Part shown: one piece after another, positions 44,467 to 53,490 of the stretch
Layout: each line of letters opens with the position of its first letter
Numbering within the stretch: the first letter of the stretch is position 1
Origin: Leadbettera azotonutricia ZAS-9
GTDB taxonomy: Bacteria; Spirochaetota; Spirochaetia; Treponematales; Breznakiellaceae
Direction: 5' to 3'
DNA: 64,000 bases
Assembly: GCF_000214355.1 (NCBI RefSeq)
Contig: NC_015577.1
Location: 3,784,288-3,848,287 of the forward strand
Notes under the pieces: model-generated
Seen by the model: only the letters and a program-made list of their open reading frames with translations
The model's database searches: none
What the model was told of the DNA's origin: nothing
Program-made: the position numbers and the translations under genes

Positions 44467-45865
44467 TGCCTCAAAATAAAATCTAACCGAAAAGAACGGC
44501 TGCCTCACAATAAAAATCTAACCGTAGCTAAATATCTTCAAGAGCCGAAGCAGCAAGGGACTTCTGGCTCTGAAGCTCGAAGAGAGCCATCAGTGCATGG
44601 TTGACCAGGCGTTTCTGCTTGACCGGATTGAGACGGGCAGCCCTGCGTCGAAGCTCGTTCTTAAAAATATCAGGAAGGTCAGGGGATTCCAAGAGGCGCC
44701 TGTAGGGCGACTTGGGTTTGTCGTACACCTTCTTGACCCTGGCCCCTATCCGCTCCTTGGCGATTATTTTTTCTGAAGGGTAAAAATAGTTGAGCAGGGG
44801 ACAGAGATGGCGGTAGACCTCGGCCAGGGCGTCTCTGGCCTGGAGGGTGTCATAGCGATAGTACCCCACGGTCCTGCGGACGGTCATGTCGTTTTTCTGC
44901 TCCACGAAGCAGTTGTCGTTCTTGTGGTAGGAACGGCTGCGGGTGAACTGGACGCGGTGTTCGTCACACCATGCCTTGAGCTGGTAATTAATGAACTCCC
45001 CGCCGTTATCGCTGTCGATGCCCAAAAGGGGGAAGGGAAACTGGGAGGGGAAGAGAGACACCTCCTCTTTAACCCAGCGATGGGCCTTGTTGAGGAGGGC
45101 GCGGAGCTCCACCCAGCCTGAATAGACATCGGTGGCATTGAGGGTACAGCAGAACTCGCCTGAGGCGTTTCCGCCGTCATGAACCACCGTATCCAGCTCA
45201 AAAAAGCCCGGTTTCCTCTCATCCCAGGCATAAAAGACACGGATGGGGATCTGGTGCTTGAGGAGGCCGCCGGGCCGTGTGGCGCTCCGTCCTTTTAATT
45301 CCAGCTTCTTCCGTTCAGGCTTGAGCTTCCGGTCGATGGTGGCGGGGCTTATGGCAAGCAGCTGCGCCTTTACCTCCTTGGTGATGCCAAACTCCTTGCA
45401 GGGATTGAGGAAAGGCATCTGTTCCCGGAGGAAGGGGGAAAGCCTTTTCCCGCACATGTAATCAAAGAACTCCCAAATCAGTTTGAGGGCTTTTATCGTT
45501 GCCGCCTGGTAGACCGGCTTCCGCCCTCCCCCTGCTTTTCGTTTTTTAAACGCATCGGCCTTGAGCTTAACAACCCTTCCGGCCAGTCTGACCAGTTCCG
45601 TTCTCCCCCAATTCGCCAAAAGGTGCAGGGCGTATTTCCGGTTGTACCCTGTGTTCTGGACAAACTCGTCCAGGATAGCGGTCTTGCCCTTTTTCCCGGC
45701 TTTGCGATACCGCTTGCTGATTTCTCTGGCAAGCGCCTGTTTCTCTTTCATCGTTAACCCCATTGAGCCCTCCGGTACCCTTGTTACCGGATATAGGCTA
45801 CATAATTTGGGTTAGAATTTTATTATGAGGCATTCCCTGTTTTGGGTTAGATTATTTATGAGGCA
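44467..45865 (-). mobile_element. insertion sequence with rve-type transposase and doubled ends
   Basis: The outer ends are TGCCTC-type inverted repeats (TGCCTCAAAATAAAATCTAA at 44467; its counterpart ends at 45865). A second pair lies 33-34 bp inside each end (44501 and 45832). No clear target duplication is seen at the outer limits. Either each end has two transposase-binding sites or one copy landed in another. Confidence 0.75.
44528..45763 (-). CDS. DDE transposase with integrase (rve) core
   Basis: A 411-aa protein. The N-terminal 130 residues form a helix-turn-helix region (ILDEFVQNTGYNRKYALHLL). The catalytic core has Asp in PGFFELDTVVHDGG near residue 196, Asp in GIDSDNGGEFINY near 249, and Glu in NCFVEQKNDMTVRR near 285, the D-D-35-E retroviral-integrase pattern. 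It resembles IS481-like and unclassified (ISNCY) elements; the exact family I cannot fix. It is complete and probably active. Confidence 0.85.
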   Translation of the reverse strand: MGLTMKEKQALAREISKRYRKAGKKGKTAILDEFVQNTGYNRKYALHLLANWGRTELVRLAGRVVKLKADAFKKRKAGGGRKPVYQAATIKALKLIWEFFDYMCGKRLSPFLREQMPFLNPCKEFGITKEVKAQLLAISPATIDRKLKPERKKLELKGRSATRPGGLLKHQIPIRVFYAWDERKPGFFELDTVVHDGGNASGEFCCTLNATDVYSGWVELRALLNKAHRWVKEEVSLFPSQFPFPLLGIDSDNGGEFINYQLKAWCDEHRVQFTRSRSYHKNDNCFVEQKNDMTVRRTVGYYRYDTLQARDALAEVYRHLCPLLNYFYPSEKIIAKERIGARVKKVYDKPKSPYRRLLESPDLPDIFKNELRRRAARLNPVKQKRLVNHALMALFELQSQKSLAASALEDI

Positions 45866-46119
45866 ACGCGCAACCTTGACAAGGCCTGCCTTTACGGAAG
45901 AATATACACAGGATAATGGAGATACCGGAACAGAAACATGTCCAGCCGTCAATATCTCATTATTAGCCGGATGGAATTTAGTACAGCGAGATGAAATAAT
46001 AAGGGTAAGTGGGAATAATGTCGTGGGTACCTTCTCATATAAAGTCGCCACCGAAAATGTACCCTGGACACTGTGGTTGCCTGAATAAACAAGTATCCTC
46101 AGGCTAATCCGTCCATACC

Positions 46120-46158
46120 CCCTGCCAAGCAAATAAATTGCGCGGCAGGGTTTTTTTT
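46120..46158 (+). terminator. Rho-independent terminator of the split lipoprotein gene
   Basis: CCCTGCC (46120-46126) and GGCAGGG (46144-46150) form a 7-bp stem followed by eight T residues (46151-46158). Confidence 0.85.
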
Positions 46159-46232
46159 ACTCTGGATTATTTATTGCATATTCCAGGGGGAATATGTCCG
46201 GCGGGAAGGCCGAAAGGAAAAGTTATCATGGA

Positions 46233-46254
46233 TATTAACCCCCTCGCCACGAAT
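46233..46254. repeat. copy of the CCCCCTCGCCACGAAT intergenic repeat
   Basis: The core CCCCCTCGCCACGAAT preceded by TATTAA is found here, at 53573-53594, and inverted near 56666. This short copy lacks the hairpins seen at 53461. Confidence 0.6.
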
Positions 46255-46293
46255 CAAATTTTGAAATTGCAAGGACCGCTGTGGCATTATCCG

Positions 46294-46503
46294 TCAAGGG
46301 TTGGCCAGCCATTCAAGCACGTTAATATGCCGGATTCCGGCAAAATTGTTGCTGTCATAATCGCGGCTTAAGATAAATTTTGGGTAATTGTCTTTTATCT
46401 CTTGCAATGGCTCTAATTCCCTTTCAAAAACTTTCTTGTCCAGTAAAGTTTGTATTACCTGATAATATTCTACTTTCCCGCCGGGGCGGTTCCGGGTGTG
46501 GTG
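46294..46503 (-). pseudogene. C-terminal remnant of a DUF4143 AAA-family ATPase
   Basis: The minus strand reads GGKVEYYQVIQTLLDKKVFE then LEPLQEIKDNYPKFILSRD and ends GIRHINVLEWLANP. The KIxDNYPK(F/Y)(I/V)LS and G(I/V)xHxN pattern is the typical end of the DUF4143 domain. The ATPase and most of DUF4143 are gone. The whole stretch 46159-46794 holds only this, the short repeat at 46233 and the next promoter; between 46504 and 46746 I see nothing. Confidence 0.65.
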
Positions 46504-46746
46504 ACTCCCAGGGCTTTACTGAAGAATTGCTGAACAAAAACCAAGTATGTTTCCCTCTTTTATTGTTTTTTATGCACTTCCTGATAATTAGTCCCACAAT
46601 AGCCTAAACGTTGAGGAGCTTGAAAACAGTCTTACTTCTAAAATAGGATGTTAGATGCCATTAAAACCAAGAATTTAATAAGAGGCAGAGCCGCATCCAT
46701 GCGGCCCTCAAAAAACAATAATATCAAAGAATATGCAAAAAAACAC

Positions 46747-46776
46747 TTGACAGTACATACTATTTTAAGATATTAT
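46747..46776 (+). promoter_or_regulatory. promoter of the vapBC operon
   Basis: TTGACA (46747-46752) and TATTAT (46771-46776) are 18 bp apart, and GGAGG (46783-46787) lies 7 bases before the antitoxin ATG at 46795. Confidence 0.6.
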
Positions 46777-46794
46777 ATGTACCGGAGGCTATTT

Positions 46795-46986
46795 ATGAGA
46801 ACTACATTGGAATTACCTGATATATTGGTCGCAGAAGCCATGGAAATAACCAATATCTCCACTAAAACAGAAGTTATTAAAACAGCTCTGGAAAATTTAA
46901 TCCAACGAGAAAAAGTCAAAGAATTAGCAGACTATTTTGGAAAAATCGACCTGGGAATTAATATTGAGGAAATGAGAAAACGATGA
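46795..46986 (+). CDS. vapB: VapB-type antitoxin (ribbon-helix-helix)
   Basis: A 63-aa protein. The first strand and helix RTTLELPDILVAEAMEITN then STKTEVIKTALENLIQRE are the DNA-binding ribbon-helix-helix of the DUF2191 VapB group. The rest (YFGKIDLGINIEEMRKR) is the toxin-binding tail. A good GGAGG fixes the start. It binds the operon promoter and neutralises VapC. Confidence 0.82.
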   Translation: MRTTLELPDILVAEAMEITNISTKTEVIKTALENLIQREKVKELADYFGKIDLGINIEEMRKR

Positions 46987-47050
46987 CGCCTCACCGCTGG
47001 ATAGCGGTGCATAAATTAATTTCCTAACGGAAAGCGGAACGGAGTGACGC

Positions 47051-47446
47051 ATGAAAAACATATTAATAGATTCCTCGGCTTGGATAGAATATTTCAGAGG
47101 GAATGAAAAATATAGGTACATTAAAAACTTAATATACAGTAATATAACCTGTACCAATGATCTGATATTAACAGAATTATTGCCCTCAATAATTCATAGA
47201 AATGAAAAACATCTGGAAGAATTATTGAATAGTTTAACAAAATACGAAATGAAAATAAATTGGAACGAATTACAAAAAATTCAAGTAATGAATTACAAAC
47301 ATGGATACAATAACATAGGCATTACAGATTTAATAATAGCACAAAACTGTTTACAAAATAATCTGAAACTTATTGCACAAGATAAACATTTTACTGAAAT
47401 GGCAGAATATATACCAATAAGAATATATGAACAGGACAAAGTATAG
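47051..47446 (+). CDS. vapC: VapC-type PIN-domain ribonuclease toxin
   Basis: A 131-aa toxin with the PIN acidic residues: Asp in ILIDSSAWIEYFRG near residue 6, Glu in ILTELLPS near 42, Asp in NIGITDLIIAQNC near 95, and LIAQDKHFTEMAE near 115. It cuts RNA when free of VapB. The 64-base gap to vapB contains a GC-rich inverted repeat (CACCGCTGGATAGCGGTG), unusual for an operon whose genes normally touch. Confidence 0.85.
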   Translation: MKNILIDSSAWIEYFRGNEKYRYIKNLIYSNITCTNDLILTELLPSIIHRNEKHLEELLNSLTKYEMKINWNELQKIQVMNYKHGYNNIGITDLIIAQNCLQNNLKLIAQDKHFTEMAEYIPIRIYEQDKV

Positions 47447-47544
47447 AATAAATTGACTAAAGTGAAAATACGCCAGGAACCCGCTGCGCGGGGGAGGTCC
47501 ATGGCGGGCTATTCGACGCGGGTTTTAACAGCATCTAACACACG

Positions 47545-48270
47545 CTATGCGCCAGTAATCTGTTCAGGCGTAAGCCCAGTGTATTTGATTATAAGATCCA
47601 TGGACGTTTTATCAGCTTCCCTTTCAGTTCCCCCTCCTGTCGCGCACAGTTAACACCACTGGTCCAGTCGGACAGCGCCATTTCCCGCATCTGATAGACC
47701 CGGAGGGCTTCCTTGTCGTTGCTTACAAAAGTCATCTTTTTCTCGGCCTGCCGTATTGCCGTATCTATTTTAACTACCTCCTCCACTATCTCAGGTGAAC
47801 TTCCCTGATCTAGCCATGTCATCCACCGCTGCAGGGGGTCATTCTTGATATCCCTGTCCCGGAGCTTTTTGAATTTCACCATGTCGATAAAGTGAATTTC
47901 CAGCGCTTCTGTCAAAATATAATCCCTCTCCGCGTCCTCCCGCAAGTGGAAGGAAGCATGGAAGTTTTTGGTTGCCAGATACTCGAAATTGACAACGTTT
48001 ATGGCTATGACATTGGGCAACACCTTGTAATCGTCCCCGGCTTCAATGCTCCGGGTATAGTCCTGGCTCCAATAAAAAAGGCTCCGCTTGTCCCTGTTTC
48101 CTAAATTCTTAAGCTGGACTTATATCTTCACCTTCGTTCCATCATCGGTCTTTGCCCGGACATCGAGAATACTGGCCTTGTCCTCAATTATATCCGCAGT
48201 AATGGTCCTGTTCTCAAGGATTTCCACTGAAACAAGTTGATTCTTCCGTGTCCGCTTCAAAACGGCATTA
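47545..48270 (-). pseudogene. Rpn-family nuclease pseudogene
   Basis: The minus strand reads KASILDVRAKTDDGTKVKI, a stop (TAA at 48122-48120), then VQLKNLGNRDKRSLFYWSQD and LPNVIAINVVNFEYL, the heart of the Rpn/PDDEXK_2 domain. The catalytic xQV segment is hit by the stop. A second lesion, a frameshift near 47625, precedes the tail YTGLTPEQITGA. The N-terminus is absent. It once encoded a transposase-like endonuclease. Confidence 0.8.
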
Positions 48271-48423
48271 TGTGTGTTGAATTACGTTGCAGATAACCCG
48301 GAAATTCTTTCGAAGGTTCATTAATCGCGCTCGACCTAGGACTTCCCCCCGGGCCATTCCCTTTCAGATCCTTGCAGGGGGAATTTCCATTACCGGGACT
48401 AAAGTTTCCGCTTCCTGTGGAAA

Positions 48424-48441
48424 GAGTGCCAGGCGCCTGAG
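48424..48441. repeat. GTGCCAGGCGC repeat, variant
   Basis: GAGTGCCAGGCGCCTGAGCG is a diverged copy of the GTGCCTGGCAC palindrome found at 53674 and 54632. It lies at the edge of the FIST operon, with nothing else recognisable between 48271 and 48456. Confidence 0.45.
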
Positions 48442-48456
48442 CGTTCCTACCTACCC

Positions 48457-48484
48457 TTGAATCTTTTAAATTTTATAGTAGAAT
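48457..48484 (+). promoter_or_regulatory. promoter of the FIST/hybrid kinase operon
   Basis: TTGAAT (48457-48462) and TAGAAT (48479-48484) are 16 bp apart. GAGGA at 48504-48508 is the ribosome-binding site for the GTG at 48514. Confidence 0.5.
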
Positions 48485-48513
48485 ATACATCAGATTGTAA
48501 AAAGAGGAAATTT

Positions 48514-49719
48514 GTGTTAAAGATATATACTGCGTACACCACAGAGCTGGATGATGTTGATGGCGCCCTTGCTGAAATTATTGCCCGGATCGATCTAAAT
48601 GGGCTGGCAAAAAATTCCGTGGGGCTTATAAGCTGCTATTCCGAATTTATTGACACCGGAATCATCGCCGCCTTGAGTGAAAAACTGCCCTTCGATATAA
48701 TCGGCGCAACCACCATGGCCAGTTCTTCCGGAAGGGGACCTCATCCGTTGGGTTCGGTGGAAGCTCCCGATTCCGCCGGGAATTACGGCATGTACAGCCT
48801 TGGCCTTACTGTTTTAACCAGCGACGATACCTGTTTTCAAACAGCTATTTCAGCGCCCCTAACCCCGGGCGGTTACGAGGAGAGCCTTTCCACTGCGTAT
48901 CATGACGCCCTTGGCAAACTGCCCGGCGATCCGTCCCTGATTTTCGCATTTCTGCCCCTGGTGTCCGATTTTAGCACTTCCGGGGTTGTGGAAAGCCTGA
49001 ATGTCCTTTGTAAAGGTGTACCCATTTTCGGCACCGTTTCCGGGGATGTAACTTTGACACAGGAAAACTGCTATACCCTTCGTAATGGGCAGGGTGAAAA
49101 ACGTGCCGCCGCCCTTCTTCTGATCCACGGTGCGGTGAATCCCCGGTTTATCGTATCCTCACTTCCCGACAAAAACATAGGCCGCCAAAAAGCCGTGGTT
49201 ACCGAATCCGAAGGATGCCTGGTCAAAAAGGTAAACGGTGTAACCTTGCTGGAATATTTGAAGGACATGGGTATTGTCCCCCGAATCAGTAGCGGTATCG
49301 GTACGGTAAAAGAACCCTTCATGGTGGACTACGGCAATGGTTCCAAGCGGGTCGCCCTGCGGGCACACAATATTTTGGAGAATGGGGATGCCCTGTTCAG
49401 CGGCCCAATGCCCCAGGGCGTTACCTTTTCCATCGGCCAGGTAGACAGGGATGGTATAATCGGGACTGCCCAGGAGGCTTTGCACAAGATTCTCGAAGAT
49501 GGTGATGCCCAGGGAGCCGTTATCTTTACCTGCATGAGCCGCTACATAATGCTGACTCCGAATAAGGATGATGAAATGAAAACTATTCAGGAATATCTTG
49601 GCGGAAAAATTCCCTACGCCCATAGTTATTCCGGCGGGGAAATCTGCCCTGTGTACGGGGAAGACGGAAAAACCTACAACCATTTACACGGGTATTCCTT
49701 TGTTGCCTGTGTTTTTTAA
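48514..49719 (+). CDS. FIST-domain sensor protein
   Basis: A 401-aa soluble protein starting with GTG (48514), placed by GAGGA. Residues about 20-215 are FIST_N (SVGLISCYSEFIDTGIIAAL, FDIIGATTMASSSG), and about 225-390 FIST_C (RFIVSSLPDKNIG, VFTCMSRYIMLTPN, ISYAHSYSGGEICP-like end). FIST domains are thought to bind small ligands such as amino acids and to feed signal transduction. The hybrid kinase gene starts 3 bases after its stop, so the pair should work as an input module and a kinase. Confidence 0.9.
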   Translation: MLKIYTAYTTELDDVDGALAEIIARIDLNGLAKNSVGLISCYSEFIDTGIIAALSEKLPFDIIGATTMASSSGRGPHPLGSVEAPDSAGNYGMYSLGLTVLTSDDTCFQTAISAPLTPGGYEESLSTAYHDALGKLPGDPSLIFAFLPLVSDFSTSGVVESLNVLCKGVPIFGTVSGDVTLTQENCYTLRNGQGEKRAAALLLIHGAVNPRFIVSSLPDKNIGRQKAVVTESEGCLVKKVNGVTLLEYLKDMGIVPRISSGIGTVKEPFMVDYGNGSKRVALRAHNILENGDALFSGPMPQGVTFSIGQVDRDGIIGTAQEALHKILEDGDAQGAVIFTCMSRYIMLTPNKDDEMKTIQEYLGGKIPYAHSYSGGEICPVYGEDGKTYNHLHGYSFVACVF

Positions 49720-49722
49720 CCT

Positions 49723-51873
49723 ATGACAGGCGTAGACGTGGATTTCCTGGTAGAACAACTGCGTCAGCGGGTGGCGGAACTGGAAAGCAGTGAAGCGGAA
49801 CTAAAAAAGCAGGTACGGAAAAGCGCCAGGGAAAACAAACAGCTGCAGGATGCCATTGCGTACAATGAATACAGCACCTTGGTAAAGGAAAACCAGCTTT
49901 CCCTGCGTACCCAGGAGCAGGAGCGGCTGGAAAAATACATGAACCTGCTTTTGGGGAACAGCCCAAATAGCATTCTTCTTATTGATAAGGACGGGCAGGT
50001 TGCTTATTGTACCGATACTTTTTTGAAAATCAATCATATTACGGACAATAATCTGGTTATCGGAAAAACCATGCAGGATGTTTTCAGCGGCTACGCTTCC
50101 CCGGAACGAATTACCGGGCTTCTTAAAGCCCTGGAAGATGCCATAGCATCCAAAACAACCTTGATAGTGGATAGAGCAGGAATGTTCGGCATCGCCGACG
50201 AAACGCGCAATTATATGGTGTACTTTACCCCCATGCAGAACAAGGAGGGAGAACACGAAGGCGTGATGATACTTTTCCACGATATTACCGATATCGAGCG
50301 GGCCCGGGAGGAGGCGGAACGGGCCAATCTGGCAAAGAGTACCTTCCTGGCCACTATGAGCCATGAAATGCGTACTCCCATGAACGCCATCATCGGGATG
50401 ACCTCTATCGGCAAAGCAGCCCCCGGTCTGGAAAGGAAGGATTACTGTTTCAAAAAAATAGAAGAAGCCTCTACCCATCTTTTGGGGGTTATTAATGATG
50501 TTCTTGATATGTCAAAAATTGAGGCGAATAAACTGGAGCTGTCCCCGGAGTCCTTTAATTTTGAGAAGATGCTCCAAAAAACAGTAAATGTCATTAATTT
50601 TCGCGTTTCTGAAAAACAGCAGGATTTTACGGTGTATATCGACGCGAAGATCCCCAGCATTATAATCGGCGATGACCAGCGGCTGGCCCAGGTGATTACA
50701 AACCTGCTTTCCAACGCCGTTAAGTTTACACCGGAAAAGGGCAGAATACACCTGGATTCCCGTCTGCTGAAGGAAGAAAAGGGTATCTATACTATTCAAA
50801 TCTCGATAAGCGATACAGGAATTGGGCTTAGCGAAGAACAAAAAGGGCGGCTTTTTTCTTCTTTCCAGCAGGCGGAAAACAGCACCTCCCGGAAATACGG
50901 GGGCACCGGCCTTGGGCTTGCCATCTCAAAACGGATCGTAGAAATGATGGGCGGTTCGATCTGGATAGAGTCGGAACCCGGCAAAGGCTCCTCATTTATC
51001 TTTACTATGCAGGTCCCCAGGGGCAGCGAAGACCAGCAGGTTCCTGTTCCCGGAAGAAATTGGGACAATGTGAAAGTCCTGGCGGTGGACGATGATCCGG
51101 ATACTCTTGAGTATTTTATGCAAATCGCCGAACAGATAGGTTTTGCCTGTGATGCCGCCTCCGGTTCAGAAGACGCTCTCCGCCTGATTGCAGAAAAGGG
51201 CGCCTACGATATTTATTTTGTTGACTGGAAAATGCCCGGCATGAACGGCATTGAGCTGGCCCGGCAGATCAAGGGAAAGGAAGAACAAGCGGCAAAGTCG
51301 GTAATAATAATGATCTCCGCCACCGAATGGGATCTTATTCAGGGTGAAGCAAAAGCGGCGGGGGTGGATAAATTTTTATCCAAGCCTTTGTTCCCATCTC
51401 CCATTGTGGACAGCATCAACGAATGTCTGGGAACAGGCGCCATCCGGGAAATACAAACCGGAGAAACCGTTTCCTACAAGGGTCACTGCATTCTTCTGGT
51501 GGAAGATGTGGAAATAAATCAGGAAATTGTACTAACCCTCCTGGAGCCGACCTGTCTTACGATAGATTGCGCAGACAATGGCGCGAAGGCTTTAAGCATG
51601 TTCAGCGCTGCGCCTGAAAAGTACGATATGATTTTTATGGACGTGCAGATGCCGGAAATGGACGGGTATGAAGCGACCCGGCGGATACGGGCACTGGAGA
51701 ATGTTCCTCATGCCGCTTCTATCCCTATTGTAGCAATGACTGCAAATGTGTTTCGGGAAGATGTGGAAAGGTGCCTTGCCGCCGGTATGAACGATCATGT
51801 GGGAAAGCCCATCGATATGGATGAGATTTTTAAAAAGCTGCAGAAATATATTCCTCAGCTATTGAATGTTTAG
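49723..51873 (+). CDS. hybrid histidine kinase with PAS and two receiver domains
   Basis: A 716-aa protein without membrane helices. Order: coiled coil (about 1-68); PAS (about 75-190, [20 protein letters not shown]); HisKA with His214 in [13 protein letters not shown]; ATPase domain (about 320-440: [28 protein letters not shown]); receiver 1 (about 448-565) with Asp501 in FVDWKMPG; receiver 2 (about 585-705) with Asp640 in [11 protein letters not shown]. No output domain is present, so phosphate must pass to a separate Hpt or regulator not in this window. A cytosolic kinase beside a FIST protein suggests FIST delivers the stimulus. Confidence 0.93.
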   Translation: MTGVDVDFLVEQLRQRVAELESSEAELKKQVRKSARENKQLQDAIAYNEYSTLVKENQLSLRTQEQERLEKYMNLLLGNSPNSILLIDKDGQVAYCTDTFLKINHITDNNLVIGKTMQDVFSGYASPERITGLLKALEDAIASKTTLIVDRAGMFGIADETRNYMVYFTPMQNKEGEHEGVMILFHDITDIERAREEAERANLAKSTFLATMSHEMRTPMNAIIGMTSIGKAAPGLERKDYCFKKIEEASTHLLGVINDVLDMSKIEANKLELSPESFNFEKMLQKTVNVINFRVSEKQQDFTVYIDAKIPSIIIGDDQRLAQVITNLLSNAVKFTPEKGRIHLDSRLLKEEKGIYTIQISISDTGIGLSEEQKGRLFSSFQQAENSTSRKYGGTGLGLAISKRIVEMMGGSIWIESEPGKGSSFIFTMQVPRGSEDQQVPVPGRNWDNVKVLAVDDDPDTLEYFMQIAEQIGFACDAASGSEDALRLIAEKGAYDIYFVDWKMPGMNGIELARQIKGKEEQAAKSVIIMISATEWDLIQGEAKAAGVDKFLSKPLFPSPIVDSINECLGTGAIREIQTGETVSYKGHCILLVEDVEINQEIVLTLLEPTCLTIDCADNGAKALSMFSAAPEKYDMIFMDVQMPEMDGYEATRRIRALENVPHAASIPIVAMTANVFREDVERCLAAGMNDHVGKPIDMDEIFKKLQKYIPQLLNV

Positions 51874-51921
51874 GTAAATATTTCCCTTCATGGTTTACTA
51901 ATCCGGACGGGAGGATAATTT

Positions 51922-52056
51922 TTGCCGACAATTTTTGACAATATCCACAAGCCTGACCTGGCTTTTGCCTTAAACTCCACCCTTGGCGATGCAAAACGGG
52001 CTGATTTTTGTATCGGATACTTCAACCTCCGCAGTTGGAATCTCCTTCCGTGTTAA
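51922..52056 (+). pseudogene. N-terminal remnant of a PLD-like/helicase protein
   Basis: A TTG at 51922, after GGGAGG, opens 44 codons: PTIFDNIHKPDLAFALNSTL, then DAKRADFCIGYFNLRSWNLL, stop at 52056. RADFCIGYFNLRSW is the first strand of the phospholipase-D-like domain that starts many large helicase-related defence proteins. The rest is lost. The 414-base stretch 51874-52287 holds only this and the terminator at 52198. Confidence 0.5.
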
Positions 52057-52197
52057 CGTACTTGACATAAACCTGCGCAAAGGCAAGACTGGGTTATGAT
52101 TCAAGTTGGTTCTTTACCTATAGTGAATTACCCCCCCCATTTCCATCGGATTACTAGGATATAATGGTTCCCGCCATTTTAATTCCTCAAATCATGT

Positions 52198-52221
52198 CCG
52201 GGCAATTGCCGGGCTTTTTTT
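52198..52221 (+). terminator. hairpin with T-run
   Basis: CCGGGCAATTGCCGGG, around the palindrome GGCAATTGCC (52201-52210), is followed by seven T residues. It may end transcription of the lost gene upstream. Confidence 0.6.
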
Positions 52222-52287
52222 ACGGGAAACGGTGTTTCCCTTCCAATTAGCTTCGCCGCTCACGCGGCCCATAGCAAGGAGTAAGAA

Positions 52288-52893
52288 ATGATTAAATCAT
52301 TGGAATTGCAGAAAATGAATTCGCGCCGCGCAAAGGCAGTGGCCGCCGCCGGAATGATGGGATTTGCGACAATATTCGGTGCATGCAAACAGCCGACGGA
52401 TCAACAGCCGAAAGTATGCGAATGCCCAGATAAAGTCCATGGCGATGCGCCATGCGCATGCGGTGCCAGTTTATGCGATTGCAAACAGAAAAATTATACA
52501 CTTTACATAGGAACGAATCCAATAACTGTTGTTGATGAATCCGGCGGATTAGTCACACAAGATATGTTGTCATTTATGCAAGAAGAATTATATAGTGCGA
52601 ATGAAGATAATTGCATAAATAATTTAAGAACGCGCGATAATATGAAGATAATTGTAGAGGATGTTCCATTGTATTTTGACTTGGATGATACCATCGTGGT
52701 TAATAGCCGTGAAATAAGAATTCGTATTGAATTTTTATCAACCGGATATATTATAAATAGATATCGTTTTTTTGAGGCTATAAAGGATTTAAATGATAAT
52801 TATATTGCAGCATTGGGCAAACAGTTCAATAGTGCAAAGAATACCGTTCGGCTCATCTCCCAGGAGAGTGCTTGGCGCCCTTTTATGTTATAA
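52288..52893 (+). CDS. lipoprotein of unknown function
   Basis: A 201-aa protein with a twin-basic start (SRRAKAVAAAGMMGFATIFGAC), the lipobox Cys near residue 33, so probably a lipid-anchored envelope protein. Residues 33-70 hold seven further Cys or CDC/CEC pairs (VCECPDKV, APCACGASLCDCKQK), possibly a metal- or disulfide-rich module. The rest is mixed helix and strand without a family I know. AAGGAG precedes the ATG. The Cys cluster is the odd feature. Confidence 0.7.
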   Translation: MIKSLELQKMNSRRAKAVAAAGMMGFATIFGACKQPTDQQPKVCECPDKVHGDAPCACGASLCDCKQKNYTLYIGTNPITVVDESGGLVTQDMLSFMQEELYSANEDNCINNLRTRDNMKIIVEDVPLYFDLDDTIVVNSREIRIRIEFLSTGYIINRYRFFEAIKDLNDNYIAALGKQFNSAKNTVRLISQESAWRPFML

Positions 52894-53060
52894 GTTTCTG
52901 CCGGGTATAAAGATTATGGATAAATTATCGTAGCATGCAAGTTCTTTAATGTTTTCCTGAATAGGGTATGCACGGAAGCCTCTCCCATCCGCCTATGCAG
53001 GATGAGAGTTTCGCCTTCACCGGATTTTTGTCAATGCAATTCATGGCAAACAAAAATCCA

Positions 53061-53097
53061 TTGATAATGCATATCAAATGTGATATTGTATATGCAT
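53061..53097 (+). promoter_or_regulatory. vapB promoter with inverted-repeat operator
   Basis: TTGATA (53061-53066) and TATTGT (53084-53089) are 17 bp apart. The arms ATGCATAT (53067-53074) and ATATGCAT (53090-53097) straddle the -10 box, as expected for autoregulation by a VapB dimer pair. Nothing else is visible from 52894 to 53060. Confidence 0.6.
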
Positions 53098-53110
53098 AGG
53101 AATTGCTGAA

Positions 53111-53308
53111 ATGAGAACGACACTCGATCTAAATGAAGCTTTATTGAATGAAGCAATGAAATGGACAGGTCTATCAACTAAAACCAGTGTAATTAACGAG
53201 GCATTAAAAGAAGCCATACAATATAGGAAACGGATGAAACTTATTGAGATGGCCGGAACAATTAAATTGGATGTTGATCTCAATATTACGCGAAATAGAA
53301 TGGGATGA
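53111..53308 (+). CDS. VapB-type antitoxin, orphaned
   Basis: A 65-aa ribbon-helix-helix protein (RTTLDLNEALLNEAMKWTGL, then STKTSVINEALKEAIQ), 40-50% like the vapB at 46795. It ends in KLDVDLNITRNRMG. The promoter and operator are intact, so it can still be made, but its toxin is only a fragment. Confidence 0.78.
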   Translation: MRTTLDLNEALLNEAMKWTGLSTKTSVINEALKEAIQYRKRMKLIEMAGTIKLDVDLNITRNRMG

Positions 53309-53490
53309 AATAATAGAAATTCAGCATCAATGCATTAAATCCGGAATCAACAAATTAGGCCTACTGGATATTGCAATCGCCCAAAATGCAAAACAAAATG
53401 GCATAGGAATATTTTCGACGGACAGACATATGGCATTGTTAAATCAAAAAATAGGAATCAACAACCCCGCGGCAAGCCGCGAGGTATGTT
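53289..53490 (+). pseudogene. vapC fragment
   Basis: Reads EIEWDEIIEIQHQCIKSGIN, then KLGLLDIAIAQNAKQNGIGI and FSTDRHMALLNQKIG, the C-terminal half of a PIN toxin including the Asp of LLDIAIAQ. The N-terminal catalytic Asp is deleted, and the fragment begins inside the end of vapB, so a deletion fused the two genes. It runs into the repeat at 53461. Confidence 0.75.

Larger units (their letters stand above)
43913..46088 (+). pseudogene. lipoprotein gene split by an insertion sequence
   Basis: The 5' part (43913-44466) has a strong AGGAGG site, a lipoprotein signal ending FGLALMGC (Cys at about residue 26), a Gly-rich linker and a beta-rich region. The 3' part (45866-46088) reads TEEYTQDNGDTGTETCP then NISLLAGWNLVQRDEIIRVS and ends WTLWLPE. 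Joining the two without the IS gives 777 bases, an unbroken 258-codon frame. The domain resembles beta-sandwich surface lipoproteins common in termite-gut treponemes. The residual product from the intact start is 188 aa (stop at 44479). Confidence 0.75.
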
